In this document: piece after piece, positions 26,191 through 33,703 of the stretch
How positions within the stretch are numbered: the first letter of the stretch is position 1
Layout of the letters: every line of letters starts with the position of its first letter
DNA from: Lachnospiraceae bacterium
GTDB lineage: Bacteria; Bacillota; Clostridia; Lachnospirales; Lachnospiraceae
Assembly (NCBI GenBank): GCA_017443065.1
Contig: JAFSPF010000051.1
Location: 1-64,000, forward strand
Direction: 5' to 3'
Length of the DNA stretch: 64,000 nt
The notes under the pieces: generated by a model
Database searches by the model: none
The model's input: the letters and a program-made list of their open reading frames with translations, nothing else
Told to the model about the DNA's origin: nothing
Program-made: the position numbers and the translations under genes

Positions 26191-27114
26191 ATGATGCAGA
26201 AACTCGCGGAGGCGATCCGCAAAAAAGAAGCGCCGGTCTGTGTGGGACTGGACACGCAGCTGTCCCTGGTTCCGAAACGGATCACGGATGCGGCCTATAA
26301 GGTTTACGGCATGACGCTGGAGGGCGCGGGCGAAGCGCTTGCTGCCTTCAACAGGGATATCATTGATGCGGTCTGTGACATTGTGCCCGCGGTCAAGGTT
26401 CAGGTGGCCATGTACGAACAGTTCGGGATTCCCGGCATGCAGGCCTATCGTGACACCGTCACCTACGCAAAGAAGAAGGGGATGATCGCGATCGGTGATG
26501 TGAAGCGCGGTGATATCGGTTCCACCTCCGCCGCCTATGCCAGGGCACACCTGGGGCGCGTTCAGGTGGGCGGTGCCACCTTCCGCGCCTATGATACGGA
26601 CATCATCACGGTCAATCCGTACTTCGGCTCGGACGGCATTGAGCCCTTTATTTCCGTCTGCGCCGCGGAAAACAAAGGTATTTTTGTTCTCGTAAAGACC
26701 TCCAATCCTTCCGGCGTGGAGTTTCAGGACCGCCGTGCGGAGGGGAGTCCGGTCTATGAACACGTGGCCAAGGCGGTCGCCGGATGGGGAGAGGACGTGC
26801 GCGGGGAAGCGCTCTTTGGTCCCGTGGGTGCCGTGGTCGGCGCGACCTATCCGGGTGTGGCGGAACGCCTGCGGGAACTGATGCCGCACACGATGTTCCT
26901 GGTCCCGGGCTACGGGGCGCAGGGCGCGACGGCAAAGGATCTGAAACCGTTTTTCACGGGGAACAAAGACGGTGTGATTGTCAACAGTTCCCGCGGCATC
27001 ATCGGTGCCTGGAGGGAAGAGAGGTATGCGCATCTCGGAAAGGAAGCCGTCGGCGAAGCGGCACGCGTTGCGGCCGGCGAGATGATTGTGGAGGTGAATG
27101 CCGCACTGTCCTGA
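26191..27114 (+). CDS. pyrF: Orotidine 5'-phosphate decarboxylase
   Basis: A 307-residue enzyme of the long (type 2) PyrF group. Motifs: CVGLDTQLSLVPKR near the start, the catalytic segment AIGDVKRGDIGST (the usual D-K-R-D network), NPYFGSDGIEPF, VKTSNPSG and, at the C-terminus, PGYGAQGATAKD with NSSRGI. It decarboxylates OMP to UMP, the last step of pyrimidine synthesis. ATG codons at 26191 and 26194 are both possible. It leads the pyrF-pyrE pair. Confidence 0.95.
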   Translation: MMQKLAEAIRKKEAPVCVGLDTQLSLVPKRITDAAYKVYGMTLEGAGEALAAFNRDIIDAVCDIVPAVKVQVAMYEQFGIPGMQAYRDTVTYAKKKGMIAIGDVKRGDIGSTSAAYARAHLGRVQVGGATFRAYDTDIITVNPYFGSDGIEPFISVCAAENKGIFVLVKTSNPSGVEFQDRRAEGSPVYEHVAKAVAGWGEDVRGEALFGPVGAVVGATYPGVAERLRELMPHTMFLVPGYGAQGATAKDLKPFFTGNKDGVIVNSSRGIIGAWREERYAHLGKEAVGEAARVAAGEMIVEVNAALS

Positions 27115-27144
27115 GAAGGGATATTGTTTGCGGGGAGCCGGGGG

Positions 27145-27822
27145 ATGAACGCAGGATTCAAGGAATCATTTATCACCTTTATGGCGGAGAGCGGTGTATT
27201 GCAGTTCGGGGATTTCACCCTGAAAAGCGGCAGACGCTCGCCTTTTTATGTAAACACGGGCGCCTTTGTCAGCGGTTCGCAGCTGAACCGGCTCGGCGCT
27301 TTTTATGCGCGCGCGATAGAGGAGCATTTCGGACCGAGCATTGACGTGATCTTCGGACCTGCGTACAAAGGGATTCCGCTTTCCGTATCGACGGTCAGCG
27401 CATTGCATTCCCTCTACGGCAGGGAGGTGAGGTTTTCCTCCAACCGCAAGGAAATGAAGGATCACGGGGATGCCGGCGTGCTGCTCGGCAGCACATTGAA
27501 TGACGGGGACCGCGTGCTGCTGATCGAGGACGTCACGACCAGCGGCTCCTCCATAGATGAAAGCGTTCCGCTCCTGCGATCGATCGCGGACGTGGAGATT
27601 GTCGGACTGATTGTGGCGCTGGACCGGCGTGAGAAGGGGCCCGGCGGCAAGACCACGGCCCTGGAGGAGCTCCGACTGCGGCACGGCTTCCGGACGCATG
27701 CCCTGGTGAATATGCATGAGGTGACGGAATTTCTGTCCACACAGCCGGTCAGCGGCCGTGTGCTGATTGATGAAGAAAAAAAGCAGGCCATTGCCCGGTA
27801 TTATGAGGAATATGGCGCTTAA
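27145..27822 (+). CDS. pyrE: Orotate phosphoribosyltransferase
   Basis: A 225-residue type I phosphoribosyltransferase. The PRPP-binding motif is VLLIEDVTTSGSSID, the lysine loop is SSNRKEMKDHGDAGVLLG, and FGPAYKGIPLSVS is the pyrophosphate-side loop. It converts orotate and PRPP to OMP, directly before PyrF in the pathway. The ATG at 27145 follows GGGGAG; earlier start codons would give a short unconserved leader. It is 30 bases after pyrF in the same operon. Confidence 0.95.
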   Translation: MNAGFKESFITFMAESGVLQFGDFTLKSGRRSPFYVNTGAFVSGSQLNRLGAFYARAIEEHFGPSIDVIFGPAYKGIPLSVSTVSALHSLYGREVRFSSNRKEMKDHGDAGVLLGSTLNDGDRVLLIEDVTTSGSSIDESVPLLRSIADVEIVGLIVALDRREKGPGGKTTALEELRLRHGFRTHALVNMHEVTEFLSTQPVSGRVLIDEEKKQAIARYYEEYGA

Positions 27823-27837
27823 AGAAAGGCGGAAAGC

Positions 27838-27990
27838 ATGGAAGAAAGAACCTATAAACTGATGGGCGGTGTCGGCAAAATGAGCCTTGTGGCGGGGATT
27901 CTGAACATTGTCCTCGGCACGGCGGTCGGCGTGATTCTGATTATCAACGGCGCAAAGCTTTTGGGCGGCCGCAGGAAGTTTCTGATCTGA
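27838..27990 (+). CDS. Small hydrophobic membrane protein
   Basis: A 50-residue ORF starting at an ATG 15 bases after pyrE, with an upstream GAAAGGCGGAAAG. One membrane segment (LVAGILNIVLGTAVGVILIINGAKLL) is flanked by KM at the N side and GGRRK at the C side. I recognise no family. It sits between pyrE and another small membrane protein, 4 bases downstream, and both probably belong to the pyr-pur transcript. Confidence 0.65.
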   Translation: MEERTYKLMGGVGKMSLVAGILNIVLGTAVGVILIINGAKLLGGRRKFLI

Positions 27991-27994
27991 TCCG

Positions 27995-28399
27995 ATGAAC
28001 CAGCACGAAGAGCAGACCTGGCTGCAACGGGTCACTACCGCCATGCCCGGGCTTTCGCTTTCGGAGAGGCAGCTTCGCAACCGTCGCAGGGGCAGGTTTA
28101 TCTTTACGGACAAAAAGCATCCGTGGCGCGGTGTTTTCTCCGTACTGATCAGCGTCATGAGCTTCGTCGCGGTGATCTTGGCCGTGGTGCTGACGGTACG
28201 CGGAGAGGGCGGCGCAACGGTGTCCTATGCCGCGGGGATCCTGCTGGCATTGATTTACGCGATTGCCGGACTGATTCTGGGGATTCTTTCCAGGACGGAA
28301 AGGGAAGTGTATCTGCTGTTTCCGCGACTGGGAATCATACTGAATTCGGTCGCGATTGTATGTATCGGCGGAATCCTGTTTCTGGGATTCACCGCCTGA
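27995..28399 (+). CDS. Three-segment membrane protein of unknown function
   Basis: A 134-residue protein. After a basic N-terminus (LRNRRRGRFIFTDKKHPWRG) it has three hydrophobic segments: VFSVLISVMSFVAVILAVVL, VSYAAGILLALIYAIAGLIL and GIILNSVAIVCIGGILFLGF. I recall similar small proteins in Clostridia with the KKHPWRG motif but cannot assign a function. It begins four bases after the 50-residue protein and ends 13 bases before purE, so co-transcription is likely. Confidence 0.7.
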   Translation: MNQHEEQTWLQRVTTAMPGLSLSERQLRNRRRGRFIFTDKKHPWRGVFSVLISVMSFVAVILAVVLTVRGEGGATVSYAAGILLALIYAIAGLILGILSRTEREVYLLFPRLGIILNSVAIVCIGGILFLGFTA

Positions 28400-28412
28400 C
28401 GGGAGGAAACAA

Positions 28413-28922
28413 ATGCCTTTGGTATCTGTCGTGATGGGGAGTGATTCGGACCTTCCCGTGATGTCGAAAGCAGCAGGGCTTCTGGAGAGCTTCGGGATTG
28501 ATTATGAGATCCGGATTCTTTCGGCCCACCGTCAGACGGAGCAGTTTTTTTCCTATGCAAAGGGGCTGGAGGAGCGCGGTGTGAAGGTTGTCATCGCCGG
28601 TGCCGGCATGGCGGCGCACTTACCTGGCATGTGTGCGGCGCTCACGTCCCTTCCCGTGATCGGTGTTCCGATGCATACGTCTTCGCTCGGCGGACGGGAT
28701 TCTTTGTATTCCATCGTCCAGATGCCGCCGGGGATTCCGGTGGCGACGGTGGCGATCGACGGGGGCTTAAATGCGGGACTGCTTGCCGCAAAGATCCTCG
28801 CAACGGCGGATGAAACGATTGCGGAAAAGCTGAAAGCATATCAGAAGAACATGGCGGATACGGTGTCCGCCAAGGATAAACGTCTGCAGGAGAAGGGATA
28901 CAAGGGGTATTCCGAAGGCTGA
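28413..28922 (+). CDS. purE: N5-carboxyaminoimidazole ribonucleotide mutase
   Basis: A 169-residue class I PurE. The signature VVMGSDSDLPVM is at the start, with SAHRQTEQ, GAGMAAHLPGM and PVIGVPM. It carries out the CAIR-forming step of purine synthesis. ATG at 28413 follows GGGAGG. It is the first of four purine genes in order purE-purM-purN-purD. No purK, purC or purB is in this cluster. Confidence 0.96.
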   Translation: MPLVSVVMGSDSDLPVMSKAAGLLESFGIDYEIRILSAHRQTEQFFSYAKGLEERGVKVVIAGAGMAAHLPGMCAALTSLPVIGVPMHTSSLGGRDSLYSIVQMPPGIPVATVAIDGGLNAGLLAAKILATADETIAEKLKAYQKNMADTVSAKDKRLQEKGYKGYSEG

Positions 28923-28951
28923 CGGACGGGGACGGGGGAGTCCTGATTCTT

Positions 28952-29983
28952 ATGTCATTGAATTACCAACAATCGGGTGTTGATATCGAGGCAGGCTACC
29001 GCGCGGTTTCCCTGATGAAGGAAAGCGTGCAGATGACCATGCGTCCGGAGGTGCTTTCTTCCCTCGGCGGCTTTGCGGGGGCCTTCTCCGCGGAGGCATT
29101 CAAACAGATGCGGCATCCGGTACTGCTTTCGGGCACCGACGGTGTCGGCACAAAGACGGAGATTGCCGTCCGCATGGGCATCCATGATACGATCGGGATT
29201 GACTGCGTTGCCATGTGCGTCAACGATATCGCCGCACAGGGCGCGGAGCCGCTCTTTTTCCTGGATTATATTGCCTGCGGAAAAAATGTGCCGGAGACGA
29301 TCGCCGCGATCGTGAAGGGCGTCGCGGAGGGCTGTAAGCAGGCCGGCTGCGCCCTGATCGGCGGGGAAACGGCGGAGCATCCCGGACTCATGCCGGAGAC
29401 GGATTATGATCTTGCCGGCTTTGCCGTGGGCGTCGCGGAGCAGGAGGAGCTGATCGACGGTTCTTCCGTCAGCAAGGGCGATGTCCTGATCGGGATCGCC
29501 TCGAGCGGTGTGCATGCCAACGGCTTCTCCCTGGTACGCAGGATTCTGAAGGATCGAAGCATTTCCTTATCGGCTCCCCTTTCCGGGGCGTCGGGAAGCG
29601 TGGGGGAAGTGCTGCTGACACCGACAAAGATTTATGTCAAAGCGCTTCGCGAAATCCGCACCGCGGGCGTATCCGTCTGCGGGATCAGCCATATCACTGG
29701 CGGCGGCTTTTATGAAAACATCCCGCGGATGCTGCCGGACGGCATCCGTGTAAGAATACGAAAGACCGCCTTTGATGTTCCTCCCGTCTTTTCCTGGATC
29801 ATGAAGGAAGGCGGCGTGGCGGAGCAGGAGATGTACGGAACCTTCAACATGGGACTCGGCATGGTGCTTGCGGTCCGGGAAACGGATGCGGAACGGACGC
29901 TGGAAGCAATCCGGACAGCGGGAGAACGTCCTTACCTGCTCGGTGAAACCGTAAGCGGCGAAAAGGGAGTGGAGCTGTGCTGA
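28952..29983 (+). CDS. purM: Phosphoribosylformylglycinamidine cyclo-ligase
   Basis: A 343-residue AIR synthetase. Motifs: SGTDGVGTK, DCVAMCVNDIAAQGAEPLFF, GGETAEHPG and a C-terminal HITGGGFYENIPRMLPD. ATP-dependent ring closure gives AIR. GGGGGAG precedes the ATG at 28952, 29 bases after purE. It overlaps purN by 7 bases. Confidence 0.96.
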   Translation: MSLNYQQSGVDIEAGYRAVSLMKESVQMTMRPEVLSSLGGFAGAFSAEAFKQMRHPVLLSGTDGVGTKTEIAVRMGIHDTIGIDCVAMCVNDIAAQGAEPLFFLDYIACGKNVPETIAAIVKGVAEGCKQAGCALIGGETAEHPGLMPETDYDLAGFAVGVAEQEELIDGSSVSKGDVLIGIASSGVHANGFSLVRRILKDRSISLSAPLSGASGSVGEVLLTPTKIYVKALREIRTAGVSVCGISHITGGGFYENIPRMLPDGIRVRIRKTAFDVPPVFSWIMKEGGVAEQEMYGTFNMGLGMVLAVRETDAERTLEAIRTAGERPYLLGETVSGEKGVELC

Positions 29984-30576
29984 GGATTGCGGTTCTTGTA
30001 TCCGGCGGAGGAACCAATCTGCAGGCGGTGATGGATGCCATTGCCGACGGACGGATCCCGGAAAGCGAGATCGTCCTGGTTTTAAGCAACCGCAAAGACG
30101 CCTATGCGCTCACAAGGGCAAAGGAAGCGGGGATCCCTTCGGCGGTCGTTTCCGCAAAGGAATATCCGGATAGGGAGCGTTTTGCGGAGGCGCTTTTTGC
30201 GGAGACAAAAAAAGCCTCGCCCGACCTGATCGTGCTGGCGGGCTTTCTGGCAACGGTGCCGGAGGAGATGGTCCGTCATTTTGAGGGAAAGATCCTCAAT
30301 GTGCATCCCTCCCTGATTCCCTCCTTCTGCGGAAAGGGGTTTTACGGCCTGAAGGTGCATGAGGCCGCGCTGGAAAGGGGCGTAAAGGTGACGGGAGCCA
30401 CCGTGCATCTGGTGGATGAGGATCTGGATACGGGACCGATCCTGAAGCAAAAGGCGGTCGCGGTACAGCCCGGGGATACGCCGGAGATACTGCAGCGGCG
30501 TGTCATGGAAGAAGCGGAATGGATCATATTGCCGGAGGCAATCGCGGAGATTGCGGAGAAGCAGGTAAGGATATGA
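29977..30576 (+). CDS. purN: Phosphoribosylglycinamide formyltransferase
   Basis: A 199-residue GAR transformylase. The start VLRIAVLVSGGGTNLQAVMD holds the phosphate loop, and VNVHPSLIP-type NVHPSLIPSF is followed by the catalytic region GATVHLVDEDLDTGPIL (family H-x-V-D-x-x-x-D-x-G). Start is the GTG at 29977, overlapping purM. It overlaps purD by an ATGA junction, giving tight coupling of purM, purN and purD. Confidence 0.95.
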   Translation: MLRIAVLVSGGGTNLQAVMDAIADGRIPESEIVLVLSNRKDAYALTRAKEAGIPSAVVSAKEYPDRERFAEALFAETKKASPDLIVLAGFLATVPEEMVRHFEGKILNVHPSLIPSFCGKGFYGLKVHEAALERGVKVTGATVHLVDEDLDTGPILKQKAVAVQPGDTPEILQRRVMEEAEWIILPEAIAEIAEKQVRI

Positions 30577-31853
30577 AAATACTGGTCATCGGAGGCGGCG
30601 GCCGGGAGCACGCAATTGTGCAGACGCTGTCGAAAAGCAAATATCATCCGGAAATCTTCTGTGCCCCCGGAAACGCGGGGATTGCACAGCTGGCAACCTG
30701 TGTTTCCATCGGTGCCATGGACTTTGATGCCCTGAAGGAGTTTGCCCTGGAGCAACAGATCGATCTGACCATTGTCGGGATGGATGATCCCCTGGTCGGC
30801 GGGATTGTGGACGTGTTCCGGGAGGCGGGCTTAAGAATCTTCGGACCGGACAGGCGTGCCGCAGTGCTCGAGGGAAGCAAGGCATTTGCAAAAGATCTGA
30901 TGATGAAGTATGATATACCCTGTGCGAACAGCCGGACGTTTTCGGACCCGGAGGAGGCAATGATCTTCCTGAAGGAGGTTTCATTCCCCGTGGTGCTCAA
31001 GGCGGACGGGCTCGCCCTCGGGAAGGGGGTGCTGATTTGCAATGACATGCGGGAGGCGCATGACGGGATCGATCAGATCATGATCCGCCGCGCCTTCGGG
31101 GATGCCGGCAAAACGATGGTCATCGAGGAATTTCTGACCGGACGTGAGGTGTCGGTGCTGACCTTTGTGGACGGGCATTCCTACCGGATCATGGCAAGCG
31201 CACAGGACCATAAGCGTGCGGGTGACGGCGATACCGGCCTGAATACGGGCGGTATGGGAACCTTCTCCCCGAGTCCTTTTTATACGGAAGAGATCGACCG
31301 GATCTGTCATGAGACGATCTACCAGCGCACCGTGGACGCGATGCGCAAGGAAGACCGGCCGTTCAAGGGGGTGCTCTTTTTCGGCCTCATGCTGACGGAG
31401 GACGGACCGAAGGTGCTGGAATTCAATGCGCGCTTCGGTGATCCGGAGGCGCAGGTGGTTCTGCCCAGGATGCGTTCGGATCTGATCGATGCGGTGAATG
31501 CCTGTATTGACGGCACGCTGGATCAGGCGGATGTTTCATTTGAAGACAATGCTGCCGTCTGTGTGGTTCTGGCAAGTGAGGGCTATCCGGTTTCTTACGA
31601 AAAGGGAAAACGCATCGACGGCCTGGAGCATTTTACCGGGGAGGATAACAGGTACTGCTTCCATGCCGGAACAATCTCCGCCGCGGGTCAGGTGGTGACG
31701 AACGGCGGAAGGGTCCTGGGGGTCACCGCCGTGGCGAAGACCCTCGAAGAAGCGAGAAAAGAGGCTTATGAGGCTGCGGAGCTGATCGAATTTGAAGGAA
31801 AGTATCTGCGGCATGACATCGGTAAATCAATAGAAGGAGTGGAGAGTTTATGA
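30573..31853 (+). CDS. purD: Phosphoribosylamine--glycine ligase
   Basis: A 426-residue ATP-grasp enzyme starting MKILVIGGGGREHAIV. It has KADGLALGKGV, the GRE-type segment LTGREVSVLTF, NTGGMGTFSP and LEFNARFGDPE. It makes GAR from phosphoribosylamine and glycine. The ATG at 30573 overlaps the purN stop. It overlaps the following SH3-domain gene by ATGA, so that gene is probably part of the same transcript. Confidence 0.96.
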   Translation: MKILVIGGGGREHAIVQTLSKSKYHPEIFCAPGNAGIAQLATCVSIGAMDFDALKEFALEQQIDLTIVGMDDPLVGGIVDVFREAGLRIFGPDRRAAVLEGSKAFAKDLMMKYDIPCANSRTFSDPEEAMIFLKEVSFPVVLKADGLALGKGVLICNDMREAHDGIDQIMIRRAFGDAGKTMVIEEFLTGREVSVLTFVDGHSYRIMASAQDHKRAGDGDTGLNTGGMGTFSPSPFYTEEIDRICHETIYQRTVDAMRKEDRPFKGVLFFGLMLTEDGPKVLEFNARFGDPEAQVVLPRMRSDLIDAVNACIDGTLDQADVSFEDNAAVCVVLASEGYPVSYEKGKRIDGLEHFTGEDNRYCFHAGTISAAGQVVTNGGRVLGVTAVAKTLEEARKEAYEAAELIEFEGKYLRHDIGKSIEGVESL

Positions 31854-33223
31854 AAAAGAGTTTGAGAACGATTGTCAGGGGAGCATGGTCCGTTCTGATC
31901 GTTACGCTCGTATTCAGCTTCAACGTGCTGACGGCATATGCGGACACGGGAACGATCAACGCCAACGGCGTCAATGTCCGTTCCCAGCCCACGGTCAATT
32001 CCAACCAGGTGACGAGCGTCAATGCCGGCGCCACCTTTGAGATCGAGGGTGTCGAAAAGGATGCCACGGGGATGGACTGGTACAAGATCACGGTCAACGG
32101 ACAGACGGGCTACGTCAGAAGTGATCTGATGACCGTACAGGCCGGAGGAGGCAACGCAAACGCCGGGGCTACGACCGGCGCGGCGGAGCCGCCCGCGGAG
32201 GAGCAGCCGTTCCAGGAACGGAATGCCGTGGTTTCCGCCACCGCCGCGATCAACGTCCGCAACGATGCCGGCGCCACCTACGCCTCCGTTGCGAATCTGC
32301 AGCCCAATACACCGGTGGTGGTGATCGGCGAAACAACGGCTGCGGACGGCGCCAAGTGGTACAAGATCCGCTATGACGAAAACGGCACCTCCAAGGAAGG
32401 CTTTGTGCTGGCGGCCTTTCTGACCGTGGATGAGCAGTCTGCGGCACAGCCCGATCCCGGCACGCCGGCCAACCCCGCGGATCCCACGACGACCCCGGGC
32501 ACCCCGGAACAGCCCGTGACCGAGGATCCCTCTTCCGGCGACAACAGCGGCATGATGGGACAGCAGTACACGGTGGTGTATGACCTTGATAACAACAACG
32601 AGATGGCCCCGTGGCTGATGGACAACAATTCCGGGAGCCGCACGAATATCCAGCAGCTGCTGACCGCCAATCAGGAGCTGGCGCGTCTGCAGGGCGTGGA
32701 AGGAACCAATACGGCACTGAAGGTATTGAGCATTATCCTCGGTATCATCGCGCTCGTCGCCATTGTTCTCCTGGTGATGGTGGTGCTTCGTTACCGTCGT
32801 TACCGTGATGAGGATTATGATGATTATGACGACGGCGATGAGGATGACGGGGAAGAGGATGAGGAGGAAGGCGTCGCGGATGCGCCCAGAAGATCCTTCT
32901 TCGGCAGGCGGAAGGCCGCTTCCTATGATGATGAGGAAGGCGACGAGGAGGATGATGAGTATGATGATGAGGAGGAAGAGGACGAGCCCAGACGCGGCGG
33001 CGGCTTCTTCTCCCGTTTCCGTCGTCGCAGGGATGAGGACTATGATGACGAAGACGAGGATTATGATGACGAGGATGAGTATGAGGAGGAAGAACCGCGC
33101 GCCATCCGCAGGGTCTATCAGCCGGAGCGGACGCCGGAGGCGGACAGCAGAAGACGCCCGCGGAATTTCATGGATGACGATGCGGATGATTTTGAGTACG
33201 GATTCCTGAACGATGACAACTGA
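31850..33223 (+). CDS. Membrane protein with two SH3 domains and an acidic tail
   Basis: A 457-residue protein. A signal peptide (ending VLTAYA, cleavage near 31) is followed by two bacterial SH3 domains (~33-97, ANGVNVRSQPT; ~125-192, AAINVRNDAGA), a Pro/Thr linker (~195-230), one membrane segment (~291-313, LSIILGIIALVAIVLLVMVVL) and a cytoplasmic tail of ~140 residues dominated by Asp/Glu/Tyr (DEDYDDYDD, EDEDYDDEDE) with two arginine-rich patches (RRSFFGRRK; FFSRFRRRR). Extracellular SH3 domains usually bind peptidoglycan; the tail may bind a cationic cytoplasmic partner. It overlaps purD, an unusual place for such a gene. The hairpin at 33255-33285 may terminate it. Confidence 0.78.
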   Translation: MKKSLRTIVRGAWSVLIVTLVFSFNVLTAYADTGTINANGVNVRSQPTVNSNQVTSVNAGATFEIEGVEKDATGMDWYKITVNGQTGYVRSDLMTVQAGGGNANAGATTGAAEPPAEEQPFQERNAVVSATAAINVRNDAGATYASVANLQPNTPVVVIGETTAADGAKWYKIRYDENGTSKEGFVLAAFLTVDEQSAAQPDPGTPANPADPTTTPGTPEQPVTEDPSSGDNSGMMGQQYTVVYDLDNNNEMAPWLMDNNSGSRTNIQQLLTANQELARLQGVEGTNTALKVLSIILGIIALVAIVLLVMVVLRYRRYRDEDYDDYDDGDEDDGEEDEEEGVADAPRRSFFGRRKAASYDDEEGDEEDDEYDDEEEEDEPRRGGGFFSRFRRRRDEDYDDEDEDYDDEDEYEEEEPRAIRRVYQPERTPEADSRRRPRNFMDDDADDFEYGFLNDDN

Positions 33224-33241
33224 ACATAAGGGACGAAGGAT

Positions 33242-33270
33242 TTGACAGAGAAACCCACTTGTTATATAAT
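33242..33270 (+). promoter_or_regulatory. Consensus promoter of the GntR-clpC-radA unit
   Basis: Perfect TTGACA (33242-33247), 17-base spacer, perfect TATAAT (33265-33270). The -10 overlaps the left arm of the inverted repeat at 33255-33285, so a protein bound there would block RNA polymerase. Confidence 0.85.
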
Positions 33271-33294
33271 AAATATAACAAGTGGTTTTTTTTC
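33255..33294. promoter_or_regulatory. Inverted repeat: GntR operator and/or terminator
   Basis: CCACTTGTTATA (33255-33266) and TATAACAAGTGG (33274-33285) are perfect inverted arms with a 7-base gap, followed by a run of eight T. For transcripts arriving from the SH3 gene it has terminator form; for the downstream promoter the left arm is not transcribed, so there it would act as DNA, probably as the operator of the GntR regulator encoded at 33307. Confidence 0.7.
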
Positions 33295-33306
33295 AGAGGT
33301 GATGTC

Positions 33307-33678
33307 ATGGTGATCGAAATTGATTTTCATTCGGATGAAGCGATCTATGTTCAGCTTTGCAACCAGATCATCCTGGGGATTGTGACGGCACAGCTCAGCG
33401 AGGGCGAACAGCTGCCGAGCGTCAGGACCCTGGCGGACACGATCGGCATCAACATGCACACGGTGAACAAGGCTTATGCCATCCTGCAGCGCGAGGGATT
33501 CTTAAAGATCGACCGCAGGCGCGGCGCCATCGTGGCGATCGATATCGATAAGCTGCGGGCAATGGAAGAGGCACGGGCGGAGCTTGCCGTTGTGCTGGCG
33601 CGGGCGGTCTGCAAAAACATTTCCAGACAGGAGCTGCATGGCCTGCTTGACGCCATCTGTGACGAATGGGGCGTATAG
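33307..33678 (+). CDS. Short GntR-family regulator (YtrA type)
   Basis: A 123-residue protein with a GntR winged helix (residues ~9-76: AIYVQLCNQIILGIVTAQLSEGEQLPSVRTLADTIG, then NMHTVNKAYAILQREG) and only a ~45-residue C-terminal helical segment, too small for a FadR or HutC ligand domain. YtrA-type regulators usually repress their own operon. AGAGGTG precedes the ATG at 33307. It is 25 bases upstream of clpC and takes the place of ctsR in the familiar ctsR-mcsAB-clpC order. Confidence 0.88.
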   Translation: MVIEIDFHSDEAIYVQLCNQIILGIVTAQLSEGEQLPSVRTLADTIGINMHTVNKAYAILQREGFLKIDRRRGAIVAIDIDKLRAMEEARAELAVVLARAVCKNISRQELHGLLDAICDEWGV

Positions 33679-33703
33679 AACACAGGAAAGGGAAGAGAGA
33701 TTC

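Noticed and set aside
28300..28413. Purine riboswitch ahead of purE
   Set aside because: The region is coding for the membrane protein upstream and no purine-aptamer-like fold could be seen.
32800..33110. Repetitive GATGAT/GAGGAT sequence that could look like a tandem repeat array
   Set aside because: It is in frame and codes for the acidic Asp/Glu tail of the SH3-domain protein.
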